The notes under the pieces: generated by a model
Told to the model about the DNA's origin: nothing
The model's input: the letters and a program-made list of their open reading frames with translations, nothing else
The model's database searches: none
Shown: positions 24,607-33,455 of the stretch, in pieces
Layout: the number at the start of each line of letters is the position of its first letter
How positions within the stretch are numbered: the stretch's first letter is position 1
Assembly: GCA_964355975.1 (NCBI GenBank)
Contig: CAYHFW010000016.1
Coordinates: 1 to 53,675 of the forward strand
DNA length: 53,675 nucleotides
Origin: F1-60-MAGs104 sp964355975
GTDB lineage: Bacteria; Planctomycetota; Phycisphaerae; Phycisphaerales; SM1A02
Reading direction: 5' to 3'
Made by a program: the position numbers and the translations under genes

Positions 24607-26932
24607 AGCGCTCGTTCTGCGTGCGAATGTCGGTTAGTTCAGCGACGAGGTCGTGCAGTTGTTTGCTCGCAACGTGGTAGAGGCTGATCTGTCCGAGCAC
24701 GCGTTCAGCATCCACCGCGCCGAGAATGCGCACGCTTGGTCGCAAGCGAATCTCTGGAAGGCGCGCATCGAGTTCGCTCATTCGCGCATCGACTGTCGCG
24801 AGCATCGAGCCCATGTTGCCGAAGTGGCGTTCATCCATCGCGGCGGCGATGCCTTGACAACACTGTTCGATCGCGTCGGCACATGCCAAGAGTTCGCTGA
24901 CATCGAGCAATAGAGTCGGCGAGAGTGTTCCTGTGAGTCTGTTCATCGCGATGGCGTTCGCAGTTGCGAGCAATCGCGCGAGGTGCACTTCGACCCGCCC
25001 AACCTGCGAAGATGTGAGTCCGGGAGAGTCTGCATCTGGGGTGGCATCGAGGCTCGCCGCGAGCGTGCGCATGCGCAGCACGAGTGCGTAGGTGCGGTAG
25101 CGCATGTCACTGAGCTGCGAGTATGTCGTGGGACGATCTGGAAATCCTGATCGCACGATGGCGCCGATGCGGCGGAAGGCGCTCGCACCCACGTCAAAGA
25201 GTTCGTTGCGTCCATAGTCTGGAGCGACGATCCCAAAGACGATGTAGGTAACGATCACGCCGAGCAGAATGCCAGTGACGCGACCGCCGAGCGGGGTCAT
25301 GTTGACGGATGGAGCGAGCGGTCCGATGAGAATGATGGAGAGGCAAAACATGCCTTGAAATCCGAAGTACGAGATGCGCGGGCTACCAGCAAAGATCCAG
25401 AGAAATGGTGCTGCGCAGAGCACCCAGAGGCAGGTCAGCGCCGCGAGCGACTCGATGGTTGGAACAACGAAGACGAGCGCCAGAATTCCGACCGCACCGC
25501 CCGCGAGTCCACCAAGGAATCGCAGGCGTGCTCGGATGCGAATCGCTTCGACTGATCCGCCGGTAGGGCCGACCACCATCAGTGGTGTGACGAGCATCGT
25601 CGAGAGACTCACGTAGCCAGTCGCTGTCACGAAGATCCATCCGATGGTGCATGCAATCGCAGTGCGGATCGCAAAGGACATGCCGCGTGGAGCATCGCCG
25701 CGCAAGCCAAGTCCGAACAGCGCACGTGTAATCGACTTTCGTATGCGCGAGCCATCCTGGCGCTCAGGGGCGGTATCGAGCGTGACATTGGTGACGCTTG
25801 CGCGCATCGCGCGGACGAGTGCAGTGAATCCGATCAGCGGCAAGAGAGACTGCAGTGGGAGTGGCGGGTCGGAGTGGGTCGCAGGCGCAACGCCTGGGTT
25901 GATTCCAAGTCGCGAAATCTCGGAGTCGTGAAATGCCGCGAGCCGCACGAGTGCAGTGTCCACGGCCGAGAAGTCAATTGCGACGCGGCTGAATCCATCC
26001 GCCTTCCAATCGAGCTGCTCTATCCACTCTTGGAGCGCAACAAGCACAGTGTCGAGCGACTCAGTCACCGCGATGACGTGGGCTGTGAATGGGCTTGCGC
26101 GGCCCTGCTCATTGAGCGCTCTCAGCGCGCCGATCGCACTGCTCGAGATCACCGAAATCGACTCAAGAATCAGCACCCGATCGGTCAGTTGGTCAATGCT
26201 CGCGCGAAAGGTCGGCCTTTCATCGAGCAGGTTGCGGATGAGCAGCAAGAGTTCTTGAATCTGAGCAGAGTCAATCGCTGGCGGCAGCGCGGTGACGTCG
26301 CTCGGTGCGTCAGTGTTCGAATCGAGTTGCCCTCGCACAAACGCGATGCGCGCACGCGTTTGCGCAGTGAGTGCTCTGAGTCGCGATTGAAGTGCCGCCA
26401 GCGCATGCACAGGAAAAATTGTTCGCATCGCGATCCAACTGAGTCCGATGCCAATTCCAACGACCCACTCGCGGGCAAATGCGACGTTGGCGATTGTGTC
26501 GAAGGCGCGGTGAGAGTCTGAGACCACGATGAGCACAGAAAGTACGAAGACCCATCCCACATACGGCGCATCGCATCGCACGATGACGAGTGCTCCCACC
26601 ATGATGCACGCGAAGATCGCAGGAATCAGAAACCACGGCTGTTGAAAGAGCGTCGCGTATGTGGCATATGCGACAGAGACTCCGAGGGTGGTTCCAACAA
26701 TGCGCTCGAGTCCCTTGCGAAACGATGAGGGCACATTGGGACCGCACACAAGCAGCATGGTGATGACCGCCCAATAGCCCTCGCCCAGCCGAAAGATGTT
26801 CATGGTGGCAAGGATCACCGACGACGTGATGGTGAGTCGAATCACCGACTGCCAGCGCGCCTGTGAGGGAGCAAGTTCGCGTTTGAGAAACGCAATGCAG
26901 TTCGACTCGGCGCGTGCGAGAGCGGCGATCAT
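24548..26932 (-). CDS. FUSC family inner-membrane transporter
   Basis: The 794-residue protein has two blocks of about five or six membrane helices, each followed by a long cytoplasmic helical region, matching the FUSC/YccS/AaeB-type layout. The first block starts VIRLTITSSVILATMNIF, and the second RTAIACTIGWIFVTATGYVSLSTMLVTPLMV. Relatives export aromatic acids such as p-hydroxybenzoate or fusaric acid. The start is ATG 26932, in an ATGA overlap with pabB upstream; a longer frame to 27016 lies inside pabB. Co-transcription with an aminobenzoate synthase gene is compatible with aromatic acid handling, but that is inference. Confidence 0.85.
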   Translation of the reverse strand: MIAALARAESNCIAFLKRELAPSQARWQSVIRLTITSSVILATMNIFRLGEGYWAVITMLLVCGPNVPSSFRKGLERIVGTTLGVSVAYATYATLFQQPWFLIPAIFACIMVGALVIVRCDAPYVGWVFVLSVLIVVSDSHRAFDTIANVAFAREWVVGIGIGLSWIAMRTIFPVHALAALQSRLRALTAQTRARIAFVRGQLDSNTDAPSDVTALPPAIDSAQIQELLLLIRNLLDERPTFRASIDQLTDRVLILESISVISSSAIGALRALNEQGRASPFTAHVIAVTESLDTVLVALQEWIEQLDWKADGFSRVAIDFSAVDTALVRLAAFHDSEISRLGINPGVAPATHSDPPLPLQSLLPLIGFTALVRAMRASVTNVTLDTAPERQDGSRIRKSITRALFGLGLRGDAPRGMSFAIRTAIACTIGWIFVTATGYVSLSTMLVTPLMVVGPTGGSVEAIRIRARLRFLGGLAGGAVGILALVFVVPTIESLAALTCLWVLCAAPFLWIFAGSPRISYFGFQGMFCLSIILIGPLAPSVNMTPLGGRVTGILLGVIVTYIVFGIVAPDYGRNELFDVGASAFRRIGAIVRSGFPDRPTTYSQLSDMRYRTYALVLRMRTLAASLDATPDADSPGLTSSQVGRVEVHLARLLATANAIAMNRLTGTLSPTLLLDVSELLACADAIEQCCQGIAAAMDERHFGNMGSMLATVDARMSELDARLPEIRLRPSVRILGAVDAERVLGQISLYHVASKQLHDLVAELTDIRTQNERFRASQRQCLPIHSAQSSTA

Positions 26933-28326
26933 GTGCTCAGTGGCTCTCGTGAGATCGCGGTCTGCGCGACCGACTGCAGCAGAACATCGCGCAGGACACG
27001 CGTCTTGTCGAGGCACTCAGAATCTTCTGCGAGTGGATCGCTCTGCGCGACGATGCCGCATCCTGCTCGGTAGTCGATGTTCCACTGAGTCGCGCAAGGC
27101 GCGCGACTCAACTGCGCCGTGCGAATCGCCACGTTGAGAAATGACGATCCGCATCCACTGGCGAACCCGATCGCTCCGCAGTACGCGCCGCGTGCACTTG
27201 ATTCGAGCTCGTCAATGATCTGCATCGCCCTGACCTTCGGAGCGCCAGTGACCGATCCAGGCGGAAATGTGGCGGCGACAAGATCAGCGAGGTCGCAATT
27301 CGTGGCGAGTGTTCCAGTGACTTCGGCAACAGCATGCAGAATCGTTGGATGCTCTTCGAGCGCGCGTGCACTCTCGACGTGTACCGATCCCACATCGCAC
27401 ACGCGCCCGAGATCATTGCGCATGAGGTCGACGATCATGTGCAGTTCGGCAGCATCTTTCTCGCTTGCGAGCAACTCAACGCGATCGTTGGCGTGCGGGC
27501 GCGTGCCTTTGATGGGTCGTGTCGTGATTCGACGCGATTGCGCATCGACAGCGAGAAAAAGCTCGGGGCTCAACGAAAGCAGCGACGCGTCGTCGTCGAG
27601 TTCGAGATACGCGCCGTAGCGTGGCGAGGCACTCTCGAGCGCATCGAGCGCGAATGCGCGCGCAGATCCTGTGAGTGCGGCGCGAAATTCTTGTGTGATA
27701 TTCGCTTGGTAGAGATCGCCAGCGCGAATGAACTCAACCGCACGCGCGACACGATCGGCAAAGCAAGAGTGCGTATCGACGCGGCGGAGCAGCCCATCGT
27801 CGAGCGCCGACCAGGAAGCGTGCTCGCCCTCCGTCGAGCCGCCGACAAGCGCGGCGACTTCCTCTGCCTCTCGATCGCCAACCTCAAACCACTGCGCGGT
27901 CGCATGCTCATAAATCAGCGCGCGGGGCACTCGACACAGAACAGCGTCTGGCAACGCTTCAGCCGCACGGCGGGTGTGCGCACCCCCCACAACGCAGGCT
28001 TTGCGCTCGAACAGCGCGCCACATGCGTACCCCAGAAAGCCGATCCATCCACCAGCGAATGGAAGTCGCTGGTTCGTCTCGGTGATCGCAGCATCGCATG
28101 GCGGGGCAAGCGAACGGATCTGTTCGAGCAATGCACCTGCATCGCACCTTGTCGCGTCGATTCGAATCGACTCAGTGCGGGGAGCGAGCAGGGTCCACCG
28201 ATCGAAGAGCGCAGAATCGCCTCCAGACGTCAGCGCAAGCAGCGGAACATCGCGCCGCCAACGTCGCATCGCGGTGCGCGGGTCGATCCGCCAGTCGAGT
28301 CGTCGAACGAGTGTTGCTGAGCGCAC
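26929..28326 (-). CDS. pabB: Para-aminobenzoate synthase component I (chorismate-binding enzyme)
   Basis: PabB converts chorismate and ammonia to 4-amino-4-deoxychorismate for folate synthesis. Motifs of the chorismate-binding fold are complete: SPELFL, the PIKGTRP active-site lysine typical of PabB rather than TrpE, DLMRNDLGRVC, PPGSVTGAPKVRAMQII, YCGAIGF and AGCGIVAQSDP. The start is GTG 28326, giving 465 residues; a TACGAT box ends six bases before it, as in a leaderless gene. The frame stays open to 28557, but the extra sequence overlaps the divergent ppdK gene in antisense. No pabA or pabC is nearby. Confidence 0.9.
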   Translation of the reverse strand: MRSATLVRRLDWRIDPRTAMRRWRRDVPLLALTSGGDSALFDRWTLLAPRTESIRIDATRCDAGALLEQIRSLAPPCDAAITETNQRLPFAGGWIGFLGYACGALFERKACVVGGAHTRRAAEALPDAVLCRVPRALIYEHATAQWFEVGDREAEEVAALVGGSTEGEHASWSALDDGLLRRVDTHSCFADRVARAVEFIRAGDLYQANITQEFRAALTGSARAFALDALESASPRYGAYLELDDDASLLSLSPELFLAVDAQSRRITTRPIKGTRPHANDRVELLASEKDAAELHMIVDLMRNDLGRVCDVGSVHVESARALEEHPTILHAVAEVTGTLATNCDLADLVAATFPPGSVTGAPKVRAMQIIDELESSARGAYCGAIGFASGCGSSFLNVAIRTAQLSRAPCATQWNIDYRAGCGIVAQSDPLAEDSECLDKTRVLRDVLLQSVAQTAISREPLST

Positions 28327-28332
28327 GAATCC

Positions 28333-28338
28333 ATCGTA
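28333..28338 (-). promoter_or_regulatory. Possible -10 box (TACGAT) for pabB
   Basis: On the minus strand TACGAT ends six bases before GTG 28326, so transcription would start at or next to the start codon. This supports GTG 28326 over any other start. No -35 box is evident. Confidence 0.35.
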
Positions 28339-28375
28339 ATGGCTGCGCGCGCCGCAACGACTTGGGCGGGTCGAG

Positions 28376-28399
28376 TAGGATGAAAATCTTTCCTCGGAG
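28376..28399 (+). promoter_or_regulatory. -10-like box and ribosome-binding site of ppdK
   Basis: TAGGAT (28376-28381) is a -10-like box and GGAG (28396-28399) is a Shine-Dalgarno sequence six bases before ATG 28406. The ribosome-binding site shows that translation starts upstream of the lysine-rich segment, so the basic tail of the dikinase is really made. Confidence 0.5.
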
Positions 28400-28405
28400 C
28401 CCACT

Positions 28406-31189
28406 ATGCCAACAGCAACAGCCACCCGTTCATCCTCTCGACGCACAAAGAAAACAGCGGCGATCAAGTCGAAATCATCCAAGTCCAGCAAAGCGAAGAA
28501 GGCGACGAAGATGTCGAAGCCAAAGAAGCGATCTGCGCGCCTCGCCAAGCAGTCCAAGATGCCAAAGATGGTCTACGCCTTTGGTCCATCGTTGACTGAA
28601 GGCAACGCAACGCAGAAGTTGCTCCTCGGTGGCAAGGGGGCAAATCTTGCCGACATGACATCGATTGGGTTGCCAGTGCCTCCCGGATTCACGATCACGA
28701 CGGAGGCATGTGGATACTTCAGTCAGAACGGCGACCGGCTTCCACCAGGTTTGATGGAAAGCGTTGCGAAGAATGTTCGCATGGTCGAGCGCGAGTTGGG
28801 CAAGAAGTTTGGCGCTCGAAAGAATCCGCTGCTGGTTTCGGTGCGCTCAGGTGCTGCCGTGTCGATGCCGGGAATGATGGACACTGTCCTCAACCTCGGA
28901 CTCAATGATGAAGTGGTCGCTGGCCTCGCAGCGTCGACTGGAAACCCACGCTTTGCGTACGACGCATATCGCCGACTCATTCACATGTTTGGCGATGTTG
29001 TCATGGGAGTCGATCATCACCGATTCGAGCATGAGTTCGCCGTCATCAAGTCAAAGCATGGAGTTCGAGAAGACACTGCGCTCTCAACCGAGGGGCTGCA
29101 GGAACTCTGCCTTGCGTATCAGCGCATTTACAGCGACCAAGTGGGCAAGCCATTCCCGCAAGATCCGATGGAACAACTCGAAGCGGCAGTGAAGGCCGTC
29201 TTCAAGAGTTGGAACGGCAACAAAGCCGTTGCGTATCGACAGATTGAGGGCATTAAGGGACTCGTCGGCACCGCGGTCAATGTGCAAGCGATGGTCTACG
29301 GCAACATGGGCGACGACTCCGGAACGGGCGTCGCGTTCACGCGCGATCCATCCACCGGCGAGAACGTGTTCTACGGCGAGTTTCTCATCAATGCGCAGGG
29401 CGAAGATGTCGTTGCGGGCATTCGTACGCCGCGGCCGATCTGCGAGATCGAGGGATGGAACGCGAAAGTCTGGAAGCAGCTTCTCAAGGTGCGCAAGCAA
29501 CTTGAGCGTCATTACCGCGACATGCAAGACATCGAATTCACGATCGAACGCGGCCGCCTCTTCATGCTGCAAACTCGAAACGGCAAACGAAATGGCGTGG
29601 CTGCAGTGCGCGCGGCGGTCGAGATGGTGCGTGAACGACTCATCGACGAACGAACTGCGCTCAAGCGCATTCCCGCGGGCGATCTCGTGCAGTTGCTGCT
29701 TCCCTATTACCGCGCGCAAGACAAACAAGGCGTTGAGATTCTCACCAAGGGAATCGCTGCAAGTCCTGGTGCGGCATCAGGAACGCTCGCATTCACGGCA
29801 GCAGAAGCAGTTGCGCGTACAAACGCGGGCGAAACTGTGCTTCTGATTCGCCGCGAAACGTCACCTGAAGATGTTCAAGGAATGCACAAGGCTGTGGGCA
29901 TTTTGACATCGACTGGTGGTAAGACCAGTCACGCCGCGGTCGTGGCAGTCGGCTGGGGCAAGTGCTGCGTGGTCGGCGCGGGCGATCTCAGCATCGACGC
30001 AGAGGCCGGGCTTCTGACTGTCAAGGGCCGCGTCTTCGGTCGCGGAGACACGCTTTCAATCGACGGTGCAACTGGCGAAGTGATGGCAGGATCGATCGCG
30101 CGCACCATTCCACAGTCGATTTCAGGAGACTTCGCGCAAGTGATGCAGTGGTCGCAGAAGTACGCAACGATGGGTGTGCGTGCGAATGCAGATTCGCCAG
30201 AAGATGCCAAGCGTGCGCGCGAGTTTGGCGCAATCGGCATCGGACTCTGCCGAACCGAACACATGTTCTTTGAGGGCGATCGCATCTCAGCGGTTCGACA
30301 GATGATTCTCTCAGAAGAAGTCTCTCACCGCGAAGCCGCACTCGCGCGCCTCTTGCCGATGCAGCGCGCTGATTTCATCGGCATCTTCACTGCAATGCGC
30401 GGATTCCCAGTCACGGTTCGCTTGCTCGATCCGCCGCTGCATGAGTTTGTTCCGCATGAAGCGGCAGCCCAGCAAGCCCTCGCAGATGAAGCGGGAGTGC
30501 CAGTCGAATATGTACGCCGACGCGTGCAGCAATTGCACGAAGCCAATCCAATGTTGGGACATCGTGGATGCCGCCTCGCGGTGACGTATCCAGAGATTCT
30601 TGTCATGCAAGTGCGTGCAATTGTCGAGGCAGCGGTCGCATGTCGCGCCGAAGGCATCGATGCGCGCCCTGAGATCATGATTCCGCTCGTGGGAACCAAG
30701 CAAGAGCTCGGAATGCTGCGCACGCTGACCGAACAAACGATTGCGGTCGTGCTCAAAGAAAAGGGTGTCAAGAAGTATGAGATTCCAATCGGCACAATGA
30801 TTGAGATTCCGCGCGCGGCGGTCGTCGCCGATGCGATTGCCGACGAAGCAGATTTCTTCTCGTTCGGTACGAACGATCTCACGCAGATGACCTTCGGATT
30901 CAGCCGCGACGATATTAGTTCGTTCATGCCGACCTATATCGAGAAGGGCATCGTCGAAAAAGATCCGTTTCAGTCAATCGATGTCGATGGCGTTGGCGCC
31001 CTCGTCACGATGGCATGCGTGAAGGGTCGCGCGAAGAAACCGAACCTCAAACTCGGCGTCTGCGGTGAACATGGCGGCGATCCAGCATCGATTCGATTCT
31101 TCCAGACGTGCGGATTGAATTACGTCTCGTGCTCGCCATTTCGCGTTCCAGTTGCCCGCCTCGCGGCGGCGCAGGCGGCATTGAAATGA
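28406..31189 (+). CDS. ppdK: Pyruvate, phosphate dikinase with basic N-terminal tail
   Basis: The enzyme interconverts pyruvate, ATP and phosphate with PEP, AMP and pyrophosphate. Family motifs are complete: GGKGANLADM, VSVRSGAAVSMPGMMDT, the swivelling phosphohistidine in GGKTSHAAVV (H509), the PEP site with PEIMIPLVG and FGTNDLTQMTFGFSRDD, and the catalytic cysteine in GVCGEHGGDP. Uniquely, a 51-residue extension precedes the usual N-terminus (MPKMVYAFG). It holds 14 Lys and 5 Arg, many Ser, Thr and Ala, and no acidic residue. A Shine-Dalgarno six bases before ATG 28406 supports the long form; internal ATG codons at residues 36, 52 and 55 are alternatives. It leads a nine-gene run. Confidence 0.95.
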   Translation: MPTATATRSSSRRTKKTAAIKSKSSKSSKAKKATKMSKPKKRSARLAKQSKMPKMVYAFGPSLTEGNATQKLLLGGKGANLADMTSIGLPVPPGFTITTEACGYFSQNGDRLPPGLMESVAKNVRMVERELGKKFGARKNPLLVSVRSGAAVSMPGMMDTVLNLGLNDEVVAGLAASTGNPRFAYDAYRRLIHMFGDVVMGVDHHRFEHEFAVIKSKHGVREDTALSTEGLQELCLAYQRIYSDQVGKPFPQDPMEQLEAAVKAVFKSWNGNKAVAYRQIEGIKGLVGTAVNVQAMVYGNMGDDSGTGVAFTRDPSTGENVFYGEFLINAQGEDVVAGIRTPRPICEIEGWNAKVWKQLLKVRKQLERHYRDMQDIEFTIERGRLFMLQTRNGKRNGVAAVRAAVEMVRERLIDERTALKRIPAGDLVQLLLPYYRAQDKQGVEILTKGIAASPGAASGTLAFTAAEAVARTNAGETVLLIRRETSPEDVQGMHKAVGILTSTGGKTSHAAVVAVGWGKCCVVGAGDLSIDAEAGLLTVKGRVFGRGDTLSIDGATGEVMAGSIARTIPQSISGDFAQVMQWSQKYATMGVRANADSPEDAKRAREFGAIGIGLCRTEHMFFEGDRISAVRQMILSEEVSHREAALARLLPMQRADFIGIFTAMRGFPVTVRLLDPPLHEFVPHEAAAQQALADEAGVPVEYVRRRVQQLHEANPMLGHRGCRLAVTYPEILVMQVRAIVEAAVACRAEGIDARPEIMIPLVGTKQELGMLRTLTEQTIAVVLKEKGVKKYEIPIGTMIEIPRAAVVADAIADEADFFSFGTNDLTQMTFGFSRDDISSFMPTYIEKGIVEKDPFQSIDVDGVGALVTMACVKGRAKKPNLKLGVCGEHGGDPASIRFFQTCGLNYVSCSPFRVPVARLAAAQAALK

Positions 31190-32115
31190 TCAGCCGCCAC
31201 CGACTTCTTCGCGGCGCATTCATCTGCGGCGTGGGGTCGGTGGCGTTCGCTCTTGCGGGGTGTCAGGTGTCTGGCGCAATGTGTGTGCTTTCAGAGCGCA
31301 CCGATTCGTACAAGCGTCCAGAGCCTGCGCTCTCGACGGCGCCGCTCTTCGCGCCGCGCCAGTATGAGGCGGCGTTCGCGTCATCGCCGATTGCATTCGA
31401 TGGCAAACTCGATGATGCAGCGTGGGCTGCCGCACCGTGGAGCGAGTCATTCGGCGACATCGAGGGCCCCGCGCGCGAAACTCCGCGGCAGCAGACGCGC
31501 GTCAAGATGTTGTGGGACGCGGCGAATCTCTACATCGCCGCCGATCTTGCCGAGAGCGACCTCTGGGCGACACTGACCGAGCATGATGAGATCGTCTACC
31601 GAGACCATGACTTCGAGGTCTTTGTCGATCCCGATGGTGACACGCGCGAGTACTACGAGATCGAAGTCAATGCGATCGGCACGATCTTCGATCTCTACCT
31701 ACCCGTGCCCTATCGCGCTGGGGCAAAGGCAGATCACAGTTGGACCGCGCACGGAGTGCGTGTGGCGATCCACCTCGATGGGACGCTGAACAATTCGAGC
31801 GACATCGATCGTGGATGGCAAATCGAGATGGCAATTCCGTGGAGTGTCTTTTCGCCGATGAAGCGCGCAGACGGAGAGCGCACCTTTCAGCGCGTTCGTC
31901 AACCTCCCGCCGCAGGTGATGCATGGCGAATCAACTTCTCACGCGTGCAGTGGACCCTCGAAAAACGCGCAGTTTCCTATGCTAAAGTGGCTGGAAAGCC
32001 CGAAGATAATTGGACATGGACGCCACAGTGGATCGTTGACATGCATGTGCCACAGTGGTGGGGAGTCGTGAAGTTCGCAGCTCCCACGGAACAAATGAAG
32101 GAGAAATCCAAATGA
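31186..32115 (+). CDS. Lipoprotein with CBM9-like (carbohydrate-binding family 9) domain
   Basis: The start is ATG 31186, in an ATGA overlap with ppdK; a longer frame from 31108 lies inside ppdK. The signal ends in a canonical lipobox (AFALAGC), so the protein is anchored in a membrane. The rest matches the CBM9-like/DOMON-type fold: IAFDGKLDDAAWAAAPW, then LWDAANLYIAADLAESDLWATLTEHDE, VYRDHDFEVFVDPDGD and EIEVNAIGTIFDLYL. Such domains bind sugar ends or haem; the ligand here is not known. Its place between dikinase and dehydrogenase genes is not explained by a shared pathway. Confidence 0.82.
   Translation: MISRHRLLRGAFICGVGSVAFALAGCQVSGAMCVLSERTDSYKRPEPALSTAPLFAPRQYEAAFASSPIAFDGKLDDAAWAAAPWSESFGDIEGPARETPRQQTRVKMLWDAANLYIAADLAESDLWATLTEHDEIVYRDHDFEVFVDPDGDTREYYEIEVNAIGTIFDLYLPVPYRAGAKADHSWTAHGVRVAIHLDGTLNNSSDIDRGWQIEMAIPWSVFSPMKRADGERTFQRVRQPPAAGDAWRINFSRVQWTLEKRAVSYAKVAGKPEDNWTWTPQWIVDMHVPQWWGVVKFAAPTEQMKEKSK
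32098..32103 (+). promoter_or_regulatory. Strong ribosome-binding site (AAGGAG) for the glutamate dehydrogenase-like gene
   Basis: AAGGAG lies eight bases before ATG 32112 and inside the end of the preceding gene. It decides the start at 32112 rather than an upstream in-frame codon, and allows independent initiation besides ATGA coupling. Confidence 0.6.
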
Positions 32116-33440
32116 AACGCGCAGGACCCCAAGACCCCGTCAGACATCAAAGCGAAATCATGGAAGCGTTGGGAATCTTTCCATCGGCTGGTGGGCTCTA
32201 CTCGCAGGTCGTGCAGCGCATGCTCAGCGCCGCAGAGGTCGTTGGGCTCGCGGACGATTATCAAAAGATTCTGGCGCGGCCGAAGAACGAAATCGTCGTG
32301 CACTTTCCTGTGCTGATGGATGATGGCGACCACCGCATGTTCACCGGGTACCGCATTCAGCACAATGATGCGCTTGGTCCATTCAAAGGTGGTTTGCGAT
32401 TCGCGCCGCTGATGTCACAAGATGACTTGGGCGGTTTGGCACTCTTGATGATGATCAAGTGCGCGCTTTTGCGGCTTCCCTTCGGCGGAGCGGCAGGTGG
32501 CGTGATTTGCGATCCGCATGTTCTCTCGCGCGACGAACTCAAGCGCGTCGTGCGTCGATTCGCAACGGCGATTGCCCATCACATCGGCCCCGACTACGAC
32601 ATTCCAGGTCCTGATGTTGGCGCTGACACGCAAGTGATGGCGTGGTTTGCAGACACCGCTGCGCAACTCACCCCAGACCGCAGTCGGCAGGGGATGCGCC
32701 CAATTGTGACTGGAAAACCAGTCGAAATCGGCGGCGCGAGTGGTCGCGACATCGCCGTTGGCACTGGATTCATTCACATGCTGCGCGACATCTTGCCCGA
32801 GTTCAATCAGAAGTTGCAGGGGCTTCGATTTTCGATCTGCGGGTTTGGACTTGTTGGAAGCCAAGTGGCACGACTCCTGACCGCTGAAGGCGCAAAGATG
32901 GTTGGCGTGCTCGATCGCCGCGGAGGCATTCTCTCTGAGGCGGGCATCGAGCCTGAGGCCGCGCGTGAACGCATCCGCGTCGATGGCATGCTCACAGGAG
33001 TTCCTGGAACCAAACCAGTACACGATGAAGAGTTCTTCCGCACGCCGGTCGACTTGCTTGTGCTCGCTGCGGGTGAGCAGATCATGACGCGTGAACGCGC
33101 CGAGTGGGTCGAAGCGCCGATCGTTGCCGAGGTCGCGCACGCACCGTGGACCGCCGACAGCGATGACGTGCTCTTTCAGCGCGGAATCGATGTGCTTCCG
33201 TCGGTGCTGTGCAATGCGGGTGCCGTGGTTGGATCGTTTCTCGAGTGGACCCAGAACCGCACGTACGTTTCGTGGACACCCGCAGAGTTTGACCGACAAA
33301 TCGAGCAGTCGATGGTGCTCGCGAGTCGCCGGATGAAGCTTGCGAAAATGCGCTTCGAGTGCGATTGGCGCACAGCTGCCTATGCGGCTGCAGTCGAGCA
33401 TCTCGGTCGTGTCTACGAATTGCGCGGTGTCTTTCCATAA
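32112..33440 (+). CDS. Glu/Leu/Phe/Val dehydrogenase family protein lacking the catalytic lysine
   Basis: The 442-residue protein aligns over its full length with glutamate dehydrogenases: GPFKGGLRF (K92), LLMMIKCALL (K116), PGPDVGADTQVMAW (D168), GKPVEIGGASGR, a nucleotide-binding ICGFGLVGSQVA, and LCNAGAVVGSFLEWTQN. Against the Clostridium symbiosum enzyme these fall at a constant offset of three (K89, K113, D165). The catalytic lysine expected at 128 (K125 there) in the PxGGxKGG motif is alanine: the stretch reads PFGGAAGG (codon GCA at 32493-32495). The nucleotide motif also lacks the usual GNVG asparagine. It may be inactive, regulatory, or use another chemistry. It sits in an operon with ppdK. 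Confidence 0.88.
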   Translation: MKRAGPQDPVRHQSEIMEALGIFPSAGGLYSQVVQRMLSAAEVVGLADDYQKILARPKNEIVVHFPVLMDDGDHRMFTGYRIQHNDALGPFKGGLRFAPLMSQDDLGGLALLMMIKCALLRLPFGGAAGGVICDPHVLSRDELKRVVRRFATAIAHHIGPDYDIPGPDVGADTQVMAWFADTAAQLTPDRSRQGMRPIVTGKPVEIGGASGRDIAVGTGFIHMLRDILPEFNQKLQGLRFSICGFGLVGSQVARLLTAEGAKMVGVLDRRGGILSEAGIEPEAARERIRVDGMLTGVPGTKPVHDEEFFRTPVDLLVLAAGEQIMTRERAEWVEAPIVAEVAHAPWTADSDDVLFQRGIDVLPSVLCNAGAVVGSFLEWTQNRTYVSWTPAEFDRQIEQSMVLASRRMKLAKMRFECDWRTAAYAAAVEHLGRVYELRGVFP

Positions 33441-33455
33441 CACGCGCGCCCTCTC

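Noticed and set aside
27334..28320. A 328-residue plus-strand frame opposite pabB
   Set aside because: The minus-strand frame has complete PabB motifs; this one has none.
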